Source of the DNA: Mastacembelus armatus
Taxonomy: Eukaryota > Chordata > Actinopteri > Synbranchiformes > Mastacembelidae
NCBI RefSeq assembly: GCF_900324485.2
Contig: NC_046656.1
Span: 19,225,904-19,289,903, forward strand
Length of the DNA stretch: 64,000 nucleotides
Direction: 5' to 3'
The notes beneath the pieces are model-generated. The model had not been told where the DNA came from, did no database searches, and saw only the letters and a list, made by a program, of their open reading frames with translations. Made by a program: the position numbers and the translations under genes. The first letter of the stretch is position 1, and every line of letters begins with the position of its first letter. Below, piece after piece: positions 11,778-23,892 of this stretch.

Positions 11778-13257
11778 GCAGGATGAGGGACAGGAACATG
11801 AATAAATGTGAACATTTATTAAAGTTAGTAAAATAGTTTCTTACACAAAGCCCATTTACTGTCTTTGTACAGTAGAGCTGCAACAACTAGTTGATTAATG
11901 CGTTGAAGATTAGTCAGCGGCTTTGTTGATAACCCAATAATCATTGAAGCAAGTATGGAGAATTTCTTTTGTTCCACTCTTAACGTAATAAAGTGAATGT
12001 CCTTAGGTTTTAGGCAGTTGATCAGAAAAAAGATAAATGTAGGGCTTTAGAAAACTGTGATCACTATTTTCTGAATAATTCATCATGAAAATAAAAGACC
12101 AAGCCTCAACCTGTAACAAGTGAGTGGAAACAGCTGCTTTTATTAAATGCACAGATGTTCTTATTAAAGATGTGTCATTCAATATTTTTTGGTGCACAAA
12201 ACATGAAATTCTTTAAATAAATAAACGCTTTAAGAATATTTCATTGTACCTGTGTTAGCCTTGACACAGTGTTTATGCAAATCAGGTCAGAGTTATGTGG
12301 ATTAGCACAGCTTTAGGTATTAAATGCCATTTAATATCACCAAATGTGCTCCGTTTCTCCCGTTTGACAAGCTCAATGTCACTTCACAGAGCTGCTGAAG
12401 CTGAGCCCCTGGTTTTACAGCCCACCAGTGTTGCTCCCCTTGATCACGAGTGAGGCCTTACACACCTTCCCAGACATGAAAGGTCTGGCAGGAGCTTGGT
12501 GACAGCTGCATCCTCTGCCCAAATAACAACTTATGCTGGCTCTTAGTTTTCTTAAAACAAGCGCTGACAGATTGGCCATTACAACCTGTTTCCCAGAGCA
12601 CATCAACATTAGTGTTGGCCTGGGGTAGTTTTCCTGCTGAGGATATTTCCACGTGGTAAGAAAACTCATCAGAGGTAAAACAAGCAGCATTACTCCAAGT
12701 GGAAAGTGGGAAGGTGTGTTCACATTTAAAGGGAAAGAGGATTTTGAGATTAACTACACTGGAGAACCATTGTTGTTGCCTCTGGTTCTTTTGGGTACTC
12801 TGATATAGCCCACTGTATTGTTAGATTAGCTGTATGTGTAAGGCCACTTGTAATAAGTACTAATTATTTTGCCTCTATGTTTTTCTGGCTGAGACACACG
12901 CACTTTCCAGTGAGGTGCGAAGATCTCAATCCTTCATCTGACAGATCACATCAAACTGATAATTGTCGTCTTGCAGACTTTAAAGAGTAATTTCCCACAA
13001 AGTGAATCTAATTATTTTTCTTTCTATCACATTATCCGTCTATTTAGCCCTATTCACACCCCAGTGATAACGAACACATTTTGGCACTTCACATTTTCTT
13101 TGAACTTTTTTTTTTTTTCGCCTGAGCTGTGAACCCATAAAGCTCCGGAGATCTGCTTCTGTATAAAAACGCTTTGGCAAAAAACCACCTTCACAGAATC
13201 TGCCCTGAATGCCACCCTAACTGCAGGAGGGTCTGGAAGTCCCGGGATATTTCTAAC
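11778..13257. other. gen1 3' end and msgn1 upstream region
   Basis: An AATAAA signal at 11801-11806 lies 24 bp after the gen1 stop codon, so the 3' UTR may be very short. The rest is AT-rich intergenic DNA. Close to msgn1 there is a TATA box (13162-13168) and, about 105 bp further upstream, a T-box-like TTCACACC. No coding segment was recognised. Confidence 0.55.
13162..13168 (+). promoter_or_regulatory. TATA box of msgn1
   Basis: TATAAAA lies 90 bp upstream of the msgn1 ATG. This is a good distance for a short 5' UTR of about 60 nt. A T-box half-site-like TTCACACC near 13053 would fit the known control of mesogenin by T-box factors, but that link is inferred. Confidence 0.65.
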
Positions 13258-13689
13258 ATGGACCTGGATGTTACGACAGCCAAAATACTGTCTGACTGGA
13301 AGAGCCATGAGGGAAGTTTGGGAGAAGATCAGGAGTCCCTTCAGCCCACCTCCCCAGAGTTCATCATGGACTCCATGTGCTCTTCACCGGAGATGTGCTA
13401 CTCTAGCGGCCATCAGGAGATCAAGGATTTCTCTTTTGGCTTCCCGGGATGCAAGACGGCCCCAAGAGCGCAGAGGCAGAGCAAGCCCAAGATGTCCACC
13501 AAAAGACGCGTAAAGGCCAGCGAGAGGGAGAAGATGCGCATGAGGTGTCTGGCAGAAGCTCTACATCAGCTCCGTGACTACCTGCCGCCGGACTACAGCA
13601 AGAAGGGCCAACCCATGACCAAGATCCAAACCCTCAAATACACCATTGAATACATCAACAAGCTCTCGGACATCCTGAGCCGCACGTAA
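13258..13689 (+). CDS. msgn1: Mesogenin 1, bHLH transcription factor
   Basis: A single-exon gene of 143 aa. The bHLH domain covers residues about 82-137: basic part [15 protein letters not shown], helix 1 [13 protein letters not shown], loop, helix 2 [19 protein letters not shown]. The N-terminal part is acidic and serine-rich. An upstream in-frame ATG at 13174 exists, but it falls between the TATA box and the likely 5' UTR, and the product without that extension has the usual size, so the ATG at 13258 is preferred. Mesogenin drives presomitic mesoderm differentiation. In human MSGN1 also neighbours GEN1, which supports the call. Mesp proteins share the bHLH type but are longer and have different flanks. 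Confidence 0.93.
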   Translation: MDLDVTTAKILSDWKSHEGSLGEDQESLQPTSPEFIMDSMCSSPEMCYSSGHQEIKDFSFGFPGCKTAPRAQRQSKPKMSTKRRVKASEREKMRMRCLAEALHQLRDYLPPDYSKKGQPMTKIQTLKYTIEYINKLSDILSRT

Positions 13690-14175
13690 TGGACACAAAA
13701 TGGACCACTTTTACGCACCAGGTTTACCATGATCCGCTCTTTTGATTAGTTGCTTAGGTTAGTATCTCTGATAAGTAATGCAGCGAGATAACTTAATAAT
13801 TAAATTCCATCTATTAGTTTCCCTTCTCTTTCTGCCCTTCGCATGATGTAAATATTATTTTGAGGGCACTTGGCAATTATTTTTTTAATATATGAGGCTG
13901 CCTCTGTTGGAAATATGAAGTCAGTGTATTGAGATGTAAATGGGGTCTTGAATTTCAGCTTCACTGATAAAAAAAAATGTCTAGAGACCTCATTATACTC
14001 AATACTGTTTTTGTACTTGTGGTATGTTTTAGAATTAGCTGCATGAAATAGTGTCTGAAACCTAAACAATGTTTCCTGTTGGTGGAAAATCTGTCTGATT
14101 CTTCACATCGCCCATTCTAAACTATCAGGAGTGTGTTAGACTGTTAAATCAGACGCATGTTGTTTGTTTATCTAT

Positions 14176-14181
14176 AATAAA
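14176..14181 (+). promoter_or_regulatory. Polyadenylation signal of msgn1
   Basis: AATAAA about 490 bp after the msgn1 stop, followed by a GT-rich stretch (TGTGTGTTCTGTGTTG), the classic downstream element. Confidence 0.7.
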
Positions 14182-14224
14182 TGTGTGTTCTGTGTTGAAC
14201 TTGTGGCCCAGTTAATTAATGAAC

Positions 14225-14555
14225 CATCCTCATCCAATTGGTACGTGCGTCAGGCGATTCCTCCAATCAGAACACCAGAAGACAGAGCTCAGCCTGAGTG
14301 ACAGCACTAACCGACCAATCAAACACCAGAATTCTCCCCGGTGGGCGTGTCTTTCACATAACGTGTTCCTCACAAAGAAATCCCAACCTGGGATGTATGT
14401 AGTCCGACGTCAAGCCGCCATTTCAAAAGCTAAAGAAGCAGCAGGAATTTTTGTACATTTTTTTTTAATTTTTCTAATATATTTTTTTATTTTTATTAGC
14501 GAGTAGGAAAATCATAGCACCTTCTGAATCTACCTCGCCTGCACCACCGACTGAA
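14225..14555 (+). promoter_or_regulatory. Promoter and non-coding first exon of the RGG-protein gene
   Basis: Three CCAAT boxes (14234, 14263, 14315) lie within 90 bp, typical of an NF-Y-driven housekeeping promoter. Further on, a donor GTAAGT at 14556 marks the probable end of a non-coding first exon. The coding part starts at 15871, directly after a TTTCAG acceptor. The transcription start was not located precisely. Confidence 0.5.
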
Positions 14556-15870
14556 GTAAGTCATCAATTCTCCATTTCAACGAAGCGTTTGAAACCACAG
14601 GAACGCCCCTTTCAAACACGACCTAAACATGCCTGTTATTGATTTATGTGTATTGATCAGATTGGTTCTGCTAACGTTGAGTGTTTGTTTGAAGACTGTT
14701 TACAACAAAGAAACTGTTGTGGACACATTACGGTGTGTGTCACGTTTGCTCTGCGATGCTAATTCCAGGAATTAGTCCAGACCCATTAATAAAAATGTGA
14801 AAAAACCGTATTAAGTGGTATTTTTAGAGACCTGAGGTTTATTTTCTCCACAGGGCCTCTGTGCTGGATCTAGATAAATATTTAAGAGCTCATATAGCTC
14901 CAGACACCCCTCAGGATCAGTATAAAAATGTTTCCATGACGTGCAGGCTTCTTTACTTTAAAATATCATAGTGATAAAAAAAGTGTGGGATAGTCCTGCA
15001 TGGCATGGTTTACAGGAACTATAATCCAAGCAATGTATGTGCTAAAAATAAAAAATCCTACCTCCTGATATTATCCAGTACACAGCATATAGATGCATAT
15101 GTCCATACAGAGTCCAGGTATACCCACATCAGTACATGCATAAATTAAAACTGTGTATAAATGTGTTTAAACTGACAGTTCATTGTCCTTTGCAGAATAA
15201 ATCAATAAAACTGAAAATGAAGCGTTTTACTGCATTTATGAATCAATAGATTAATACAATGAGAGAGCTAAAATGCAATTGTTTATAAAAGCTGTTATTT
15301 CTACAGGGACTTATGTGGCATTTTAAAAAGGTGTTTGTGCAGCTCTTACGTGTATTATCAGAATCGGTGAATTCATTGACAGTGTTCGGCCTGTGATTAA
15401 GGTAATATGTCTGTTAAAATCAATATATAAATACCTTTTCTCATTTGAAATGCATGGAAAAATAACGTCACCAAGTCTGATTTCATGATTGATTTCATAC
15501 GTTGTCACTTGTCTTTTGCTGAAGGATTTACTAGTGATTAGAGTTTGAGATAAAACTTTGGGAATGTGCCTGCAATTTGTTCACATCATGCTTCATTACC
15601 TTTTAGCCACAAGGAACTTTCAATTTACTTCTGCATGAATTCATTTTTAAAAAATGATGAAATGTCCTAATTTTCTTTCCTGCAGCGCTTGAATATTATA
15701 TTTTACATTTGGAGAATTCGTCTTTTTCTTGAGCAAGGTGTCTGTTCTAGGGTAGCTCTTTTTTGTTTTGTGTTTAAGAAATTAAATGTTACTTTTACCA
15801 AGTACTGATGTTGAATAAATTGCCATTTTAACATTGTTGTGTATGTAATTACTGGCCTGGATCATTTCAG

Positions 15871-17653
15871 ATGGATGCAGACACAGGAGACACAGGAGAG
15901 AAGATGACAGAAACTTCCAAGGATGAGAAACCTGTAACCGAAAACAAAACCAGGTCTGGGCTGTTTTCTCTCAAAGCCTGGTATTATATTTGTGGATACA
16001 TGATGGTTTTAATGTGTAGAACAAAAGCAAAGGCACTTTATCATTTGTCTCCTAAAAATCAGTTATAATTCAGCTTTTTCCTGTCTCATATCCTTGACAT
16101 ATTTTGACATAAAGCCATCATGGCAAGCTCAGATTGCCAAATGCAACGGTGCTATTTATAGTTCAGTGTTTCATTGCATGATTTCTGGATATTGGCGTTA
16201 AAGTTAAAGTTTTACATCCCTACTTTTGCAGAGTTGCATTTTTTTTTTTTTTTTTTAAATCTCCTCAGGGGTCGTGGGTCCAAAGGTCGTGGCCGGGGTG
16301 GTCGGATGAGTCGAGGAGGCATGCGTGGTGGGCGGGGCATGATGAAAGGGTTTGGGCCACCTGGACATGGGAGGGGTCGAATGAAGGATGGAGCCATGAA
16401 TGGACTTCCACCCATGAGGTGCTTTAGAGTTCAGCAGCAGGCCTCTGAACAGTATCAGCTTCGCAAAGCGAGGGTTCACTGCATGACTGCTGAGTTCAGC
16501 TGCATTTGAAACTGAGTGTACTGTGTGTAGTGTGTGTTTAAAAGGCTAATCTCTTATTGGTCTGGGCAATTCACATTTTCTGCTTTTTCCTTGCAGAGGA
16601 ATGGGGAGGATGCGACCATACCCAGACCTTAGAGGTCATCGAGGTAGGGGTGGACCAATGGGTATGCGCCCTCCTCCTCCACATCCTCCTCCTCCTCACC
16701 CCCCACCTCCTCCACACCTCAGAGGCCCCTTCCCACCCATCCCCAGGTAAGGGGGGTATTAACTCATTTGCTTTGACAGTGGTTCAGGTTGATCACTACA
16801 TGATGTTTTCATGTGACAGAAAACGTACATAAAGTGAGTGCACTGTATTATTGTTACTTGTCTATAGACATGGGCCTCCCCCACCTCCTCCTCCTCATGG
16901 TCATCCTGGTTTCAGAGGGCGTCCTCCTCACCCTCGAGGCCGTGGCATCCCGCCCCCTGGACCTCCACGTCACTTCCAGCCTTGCGGCCCAAGAGGGTAA
17001 GAGCTGTTTAAGTATTAATATCCTACTTGAGCTGTGTGAGTCACAACTCTCTGCACTTTGTTTGCACACTTTTAACACTTTTAAAATGACTAAATGGATT
17101 TAAAATGTGTCTGGCAAGCATTTGAGATGTGCTTACACCACAAAGACTGAGGGTTGTGACACAGATGCACAGTCCTTTCTGTCCCTTTCTCTTTAGCCTC
17201 ATTATAGGTTGATTTTACTTTAATAACTTGCTCTTTCTTTCTCAGTTTGTAGAGGAACTAATACAGCTTTAGTTTAAAAATAGTTTCTTCCTGTCACAAA
17301 TGTTGACTCAAACAATGTTAAGTCAGTTAGTAAATAATAATAATTCCTAGTGTTCAGCTATGAGAAGCCAGACTCTTAAACAGTGCATGGAAGAATGAAA
17401 CTGAAAGAGACACTTCACTGTATTTTGCCTTACAAAGGTACACAAGTAATGGAGAGGGGATGACATCCCTGACAAGAATAATTTAATGGCTGCTCTTATC
17501 AGAGTGTGCCCCCTATTGGCCAAAGCCAAGGATCCAATGTTTGATTTTATCCTTTTACACAGCTACCACAATGGACCAGTCTCTCCTCCGCCTCACCCAC
17601 CACCTGGCAGAGGCCAGAGGTGGCCAGGGCCCCCTGGTGGCCGACGCTTTTAA
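15871..17653 (+). CDS. Unrecognised RGG-box and proline-rich protein, 200 aa
   Basis: Five exons join in frame: 15871-15953, 16269-16418, 16597-16746, 16868-16996, 17563-17653 (603 nt). All four introns sit in phase 2. The start is MDADTGDTGEKMTE, an acidic segment. Exon 2 is an RGG/RG box (RGRGSKGRGRGGRMSRGG), exon 3 mixes RG with Pro-His runs (MRPPPPHPPPPHPP), exon 4 repeats that pattern (HGPPPPPPPHGHPGFRGR), and exon 5 ends PPGGRRF. No folded domain is visible. RGG boxes bind RNA and are targets of arginine methylation, so a role in RNA binding or condensates is a guess. Codon use is ordinary and splice sites are good, so I believe the gene is real. I could not assign a name. Confidence 0.75.
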
Positions 17654-18426
17654 CACAGCCTCCCCTTAAAACAATAATCATGCACTGTCTAATGTAAAAG
17701 GGGCCTAAAGTGGTGCAGTGAATTATCTGTTATATAAAGTCTGAGTATCTTATTGACATACTCTGTGGCCAAATATCTGGTTATCGATATTGTCTACTGG
17801 CAAGGAAATAATGTGAAAATGATTAATGACGACCTAGGACACATAAAATGCCTCTCAACTTAATGTAAAGGCATACTTAGGTTCTGCTATTAGTAAATAC
17901 TGTTGGAACTGTAGGAAGTATTTGACATTGTTGAGAAAAAGCTGGTCTCAAAGGGAAGATAAATCTTGTTAAAGTTCATTTAATGTTTTGTGGTTCTTGT
18001 TAGAGTCGCCCTCTGAGCCTTAAGAAATCTTCCTGATTCCTAATAAAGAATAAAAACTGGGTGACATTGTATGTTTGAGGTGGGGGATGAGGGAGCAAAA
18101 ATAATGTAAGAGTGCACAGCGGCCCTCAGGCACCACTGTTGACTAGTTGAGTACACCTCCCTAACCTTTCCCTTTGTTACATGGAAACAGTTATGTATTA
18201 TAACATCACTAAAGCAGTGCAGCAGATATTGTTGAACACTTACACATTTTGCAAGTGCTAAGAAAGTATTCCACTTGTCAAGTATTCATGAATATTTAAT
18301 TTTATATCCTTAATGTGCAGCTATTTTAAGTTAGAAGTATTGCTGTTTGAAGCATTCATGTTTGTCTCCAGCAATCTACTGTGTAATGACAAGAAGGAAA
18401 AGATAATATAAATGAATAGTATACTG

Positions 18427-18461
<35 letters not shown>

Positions 18462-21367
18462 TAGCTTTTATAAATGAAAGCAAATTCCATTAGTATTTGC
18501 TTCAGTTAGTTACTCTTTACTGTGTTTAGTTTTCTGAAGTGTTACAAGTACTTTATTCACTGTAATTAAAATAACGTTTGTGAACCTGTGAATGTGTTTT
18601 ATGAGAAACGTCGAGACATATGACGCAGTCGTGAAGAGAAAATAAAACTAACAATAAACTCAACTTCTCTTTTTTGTTTATTCACAGTCTGAGAGTTGTC
18701 ATTATAATTTACAACATATCTGTAATAAATGAAAGCGAACGCATTGCAGTGCATAAACTAGTGCTGTACACAGTGGTGCAGGAAGTGTCACATATTTAAA
18801 AGTGAACATTTGATTTATGTATAGATGTTTATAATTATTGAATTACATAGACTTTTCTTTATTTTCTGTGGAGGAACAAAAGCCCTTAATAAACAACATA
18901 ATCAGTGGATCTTATTGAATCATATCTTTTGGATTGCTGAGGGCTGAGATGTATTGCTGACCAGAAAACACAAGAAGTGTCCTAGTTTATCTTACCATGA
19001 AAATTTGACACGAGGACTTAGAACCGCTCCACTCCCAAGGCATTAAAATGCTCATGTCACAGTTGAAGTGGTAGCATGTCTAAAAGGAGGACATCAGCTG
19101 CAAAGGATAAGCACTCTGATATGACCACGGACTGGTTTTCTCTTCCTATAGTTCTCACAATTTCGTTTTCTGATTTCAATTTCTCCTTCATACCCATTTA
19201 GTTTAGCTCTCATGCCTGCACTTGTTTATAAAGCTGCAGGACCTCATGGCAGAGAGTCGTAACAGTTATGGATATCAAATCGATGATTTTACGAAATACA
19301 AACAGATTCGCTCATAAATCTGTGATATAACCACATCATCTTGTGAGAACTGGAATAAAGTGGAAACTAATTGAGTTTCACTAGCTGGTTTTCTAAAGAG
19401 CTAAGGAGTCAAAGTTAAAACAAAAGTGATGCACAATAAAAGCACAATCATATCAGTGTATATATGTTTGTACTCCTGGCACAAAGCAGGATTTGAAAAT
19501 ATTTCAGGAAAAGGCATTTAATTCCTAGAGCAACACAGATATTGCAGAATACGTCATACAGAAGTTAACACCTCAACAGGTGCTCATCAGATCAGTCCAG
19601 ATCCGTAAATGAGCCACAGACAGGTGTTGCACTCTCCCCTTCTCTCTTTTTCCATTTTCACTATATTTTGCTGCCTCTACAGTTTCTGCAGCCCCTTTTT
19701 GATTTTCCCTTTTGGTTGATTATAACAGACTGACTGTTGTTGTCTCCTGAAGGGGGGGCACACAGTACAGTTAACCTCCCAGGCCCCAGGAACCCAGGCC
19801 CTCCCTCACATCTCTCCCCTCCTTCACCAGTGGCGTGATGCCTGAGGTCTGGCACTTCCCCTGAAAAGGTGAGCCTCCTCTTGTGTCTTTATCCCCAAAA
19901 CCCTCTTGATCTGATGCAGTGAGATTCTCTCTTTCAGGGTGGAAGAAGAAACAAGCAGAGTCGTACCGAACTAGGTGAGACAAACAGGACTGTGGATTAA
20001 GGTACTTGTCTCTCAGTGGCAGAAAAAAGAAATTATTTTGCTTAATTTGTGAAAAACACCTGGTGTTAATGGAAGCAGGAAAATGTAAGTCTATAAATAA
20101 CAAAATGATTGATTGTTGAATTCCATTTAGCTACTTCAGGTTCAGCATCCTGCTCCTGCTGACTCAGCTGTCAGGGCTGATTGGAAAATACTGGCCATAC
20201 TTCACTTACTCTGGATGACAAAAGCACAATGTTGTTTTGCTGTATTTTAAGGTATTGACATGCAAGTATTAAAGTTCCCAAGATATGCCTACCTACATTT
20301 CCATAGCAGGTACGTGGTCAAGTAGGTACACTATTGGTCATGACTAGAGAAGGATTAAACATATGAGGCCAGTTTTTAATCAGACAGTAAACCTGCAGCC
20401 ATAGACACAGGTCAGCCAGAAGCAAGCAGGAGCTAATTATGTGATGTTTAGCTGGAAATGTCAAACATTTCAGCAGAAATAAATGTTTAAAAACTGCTTC
20501 CTGTCCTGTATACCTGTATGACTGTATATACAGGAGGGGTGGGCGACAACAGTCTTTACATAGAGCCAGGGAGAAAAACATATTATAGTAAATACAACCA
20601 CTTTTACCAGGAAACCTGCTCTGAATGATAAGACGTATAGAGAAGCCCTGACGTTTTTACTGTTGAACAGAAAATCAATACTGAATCAGGCTGATTTATG
20701 TTTTGCCTCATAAATTTGTGTCTAATGATTATTCAATAAATGGGAAAAATAAGTCTTGTGTGCAGGTCTTGTATTTTCAGTATGTTTATCTTTTAAATGT
20801 TCTTATAAATAATCTATAGGTGCTGAGGTTCTACCAACTAATTGAGTTTACAGTTTTTCCATAATTGTATTTTCATATATTTGTACACCTTAATACGATC
20901 AACATTAAAAATGACCCTGCTTTTTAACAAAACTGCCAATATATCATTCCAGTCTAATCAAGAAGACCGAACTTATTGTCAGAGGAGTCTGGCTTTATTT
21001 TTGTAACGTGGCACAAATATGCTGCTGTTAAACATGGTCACATTGACACAGAAGATGTGTTAGACTCAAAATTAAGTAAAGATGTAGATTTTTATTTGGA
21101 AAAAACACACAACAGACCCCAGTGTTTGCCAGAGAAAACAAACATTTTTAGTACATACACAGTGTTACATGGTGATATAATGAATGTAAGTTCTGCAGAT
21201 GAAGAATTGTTTTCTCCCATTGCGTCTTCTTTTGTTTGTCTCTATTCAGTTATATAAGGAGGGCGTCACGAGCACGCTGTACAAATCAATACTGTATATT
21301 TAATGGTTTCCCAATTATTCACTGATGTCTGAGATAAACCACCAGCTTTCAGAACTCGTCGCTGCAT
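17654..21367. other. 3' flank of the RGG gene to mrps10, no gene recognised
   Basis: About 3.7 kb. The first part is the 3' UTR of the RGG-protein gene, with AATAAA signals near 18041 and 18643. An (AT)n microsatellite lies at 18429-18458. The remainder has only short open frames with no recognisable homology and no good exon structure. A TTTATT at 20994 (AATAAA on the minus strand) is a possible mrps10 polyadenylation signal. Confidence 0.5.
18429..18458. repeat. (AT)n microsatellite
   Basis: About 15 AT dinucleotides in the 3' region of the RGG-protein gene. Confidence 0.95.
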
Positions 21368-22964
21368 TCACTGGCTGGGCTTGTCCTCAATGGGGTGGTC
21401 CTTCCACATGGGTTCAAGGATGTGATCTGGAACCTTCTCCATGGCAATCTGACAACACAAATAGAAAAAAACAGGAAGAAGTGAATTTATTTCCTCATTC
21501 GTGGTCCACAGGCCTGGTTAAATCCGCCTGTGTACAGAATCAGACATTAGGTAGTGCCTCACCTTTGTCACCTCCATGGCTACACCTTCGGGAAGGTTCC
21601 TCTGGATGTATTCCAGGTACACCTGTGCTGTGCTGCCTGTTAAATGAGACAACTGCAAACCAACAGAAGAGACACTTTAAACTAAACCTGTTCATCATGA
21701 ACCCTTGTGAAGACTGAAGAAAAATTTTTGTCAGTCATTCAGTCTAGAACCCTAAGGACTTTTGTCCTGTATGCTCCTTTATCTGCTAAAAAAAAAAAAA
21801 AAATCAGAAGGGTTTAGACTGCTCACCTCAATGCACCGGTAGTGCGTCCTCATCTCGTACTGGACTCTGTGTTTTTTGAAGATGTGTACTGATTTCAGGA
21901 GAGTTAACCTCTCCATATGTTTGTTAGGTTCAAACCTGTTGCAGAGGAAGACATATTGAAAATCACAGCACTAGGAATATACTTTAAAAAGCATAAGGGC
22001 CAGATTAGGGCTGTTAAAACTCACACTTTGCTGATGTTGATGCCCAGCTCCTTAGCAGCTGTGGTGGCGAAGAACTCATAACTGTCCAACACAGCTCTGT
22101 CATGACCTTTAACCAAAACTGACACCTTCTGAAACAGGGTGTCAGGTTCATCTGCGACTGTGATCTGCAAGGAAACACAATAAAGAAGAAACCACATGCA
22201 TGTGATACAGGTCTCCTTATATGTATTAAACAAGAACAGAGATTAATAAAGACTGATAAGTTACCGATGGTGCTGCAGATGAAAACGCTGTCGCTGTGTG
22301 GAAGGACGATGTCAATGGGAGACGGGAGCTGCAGAGACAAGGATGAAGACATTTCTGGCATATTATTTATTATTTATTATCAGCATGCACAAATATTTAA
22401 TTGACAATAAGAAAACTTTATAGTTTAAAACCACTAAATACATTATAACTGTTGCAGATGTAAACATGTGGCATGTTGTTGACAAGGCAAACAAACAAAC
22501 AAAAACACTGCATCTCCAAACTGATTTTAGGATCATTCAGCTTGTTTATGGATCAACTAACGACAAAACACTCTAAATGTGAGAGACAGACGTTGACCTA
22601 TATGTTGCAGCCTTGGACACCTATGAATAAACATTTTATTAGTTTTATTATGCCATAAAAAAAGGTTGTTCCTACCTGATAACATTACATTTTCTGTGAC
22701 CTGCACAGGCGCCCAGAGTCCTTGGTCCCTGGAAATAAATAAACGCACATGAACAGACATGTAGAAATGACATTCACTCTGCTGCGCCAAACTATGGGGT
22801 CTGCTGATCAACCACGCTTCATTTCCCTAATCTGAAGAACTGTCAGGTTCTCAAACGTGCAAAACAAAAACGTTAAAAGTTCGTTACTGTACCAAATGTG
22901 AGATTCCTGCCAGTATCCTTGCCAAAGACAACACCTCTCGCCGGAGAGCCATAGGAGCAGCCAT
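21368..22964 (-). CDS. mrps10: Mitochondrial small ribosomal subunit protein uS10m
   Basis: Seven minus-strand exons: 22964-22893, 22728-22676, 22328-22265, 22164-22025, 21935-21827, 21652-21563, 21448-21368. They total 609 nt and 202 aa, close to the human 201. The N-terminus ([20 protein letters not shown]) looks like a mitochondrial presequence: Arg-rich and with few acidic residues. The uS10 core is well conserved: [56 protein letters not shown]. The protein belongs to the mitoribosome 28S subunit head. It is divergent from tulp4, about 0.9 kb away. Confidence 0.96.
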
Positions 22965-23341
22965 GCTTGCGGAGAAGGTGGAACCAGAAGAAGCAGAAGA
23001 ATTGAACAATACTGCCCTCATGTGTAGCGGAGGGTCAACTGGTACATTTACCTCAATTCAATTTTAAACCTACATTTTATTACTTTTTCATGGCAGGGTT
23101 AACCTCCTAGGCCTCCCTGCTGACACCAGCTCTTTAGGAACTAAGTATATTTACTGACATATTGTACGTAAGTACAGTTTTGAGGCACTGGTACTTTATT
23201 TGGGCATTTCTCTCCCTTCATATGTTGAAATATCAAGCCTACCTGACCTGTAATTAACATAAATATGATGCCATGCTGTTTTAAATGAGCCACTAATGTG
23301 TAAATGAATTCAAACTAGCTCCACCTTTACTTTTACCTACA

Positions 23342-23505
23342 CATGATAATATACATCCATCCAACATCTATACCCTTTTATTCCTAACCAGGGTCACAGG
23401 GATCAGCTGGACCCTGTGACCCTGGACTCCCCTGTGACCCTGCCTTTCACCCAAAGAGTGAAAGGCAGGGGTCCACCCTGGACAGGTCACCAGTCATGTT
23501 TTTGT
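23342..23505 (-). repeat. SINE/LINE tail relic with internal hairpin
   Basis: Read on the minus strand this matches the common teleost repeat tail 'GGTGACCTGTCCAGGGTG ... GACCCTGGTTAGGAATAAA ... GTATAGATG'. Within it CCCTGCCTTTCAC (23438-23450) and GTGAAAGGCAGGG (23458-23470) form a perfect 13-bp inverted repeat with a 7-nt loop, apparently a rearrangement of the repeat itself. Confidence 0.6.
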
Positions 23506-23871
23506 AATATTAATAATACAGTACTATACCCAAATAGAGGCCAGTTTGCTGCACTGAGTATTTTAACTTATCATAGTAGATTTTTTAAATAATACTTCAG
23601 TATTTCTTTTCTATTTTACTTAACCAAAACATAGTTCAATGTAGTTGCATAATTAATACCTTCACTTTAGACATTTTTGTGCAACACTTTTACTTTTGTG
23701 AAATGTGTTGATGAAATGTTGTTTTTCCATAAGTTTAGAAACGTCTAACACCAAATACTTGTCAATAAACAAGTGAATTATAATTGATAATAAAGGTGGC
23801 CTTGAGAGCTCAGTGATGATTTAACTTTAAAAAAAAAAAAATATTGATGATTTGACTAATTAATTTGTTTA

Positions 23872-23892
23872 GTCACGTGTCTGTCACGTGAC
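23872..23892. promoter_or_regulatory. Paired E-boxes, one a perfect CLEAR motif
   Basis: GTCACGTGTC (23872-23881) is followed at 11-bp spacing by GTCACGTGAC (23883-23892). The second is the ideal 10-mer bound by TFEB/MITF/USF-type bHLH-zip factors. They sit about 50 bp before the putative end of the tulp4 first exon, probably in the core promoter. Confidence 0.5.

Noticed and set aside
13174-13257. N-terminal extension of msgn1 (28 codons)
   Set aside because: This ATG is only a few bases after the TATA box, too close to be in the mRNA, and the extension has unusual composition for this family.
23438-23470. Perfect 13-bp hairpin as a possible terminator or structured RNA
   Set aside because: It lies within a common teleost repeat tail and looks like a local rearrangement of that repeat.
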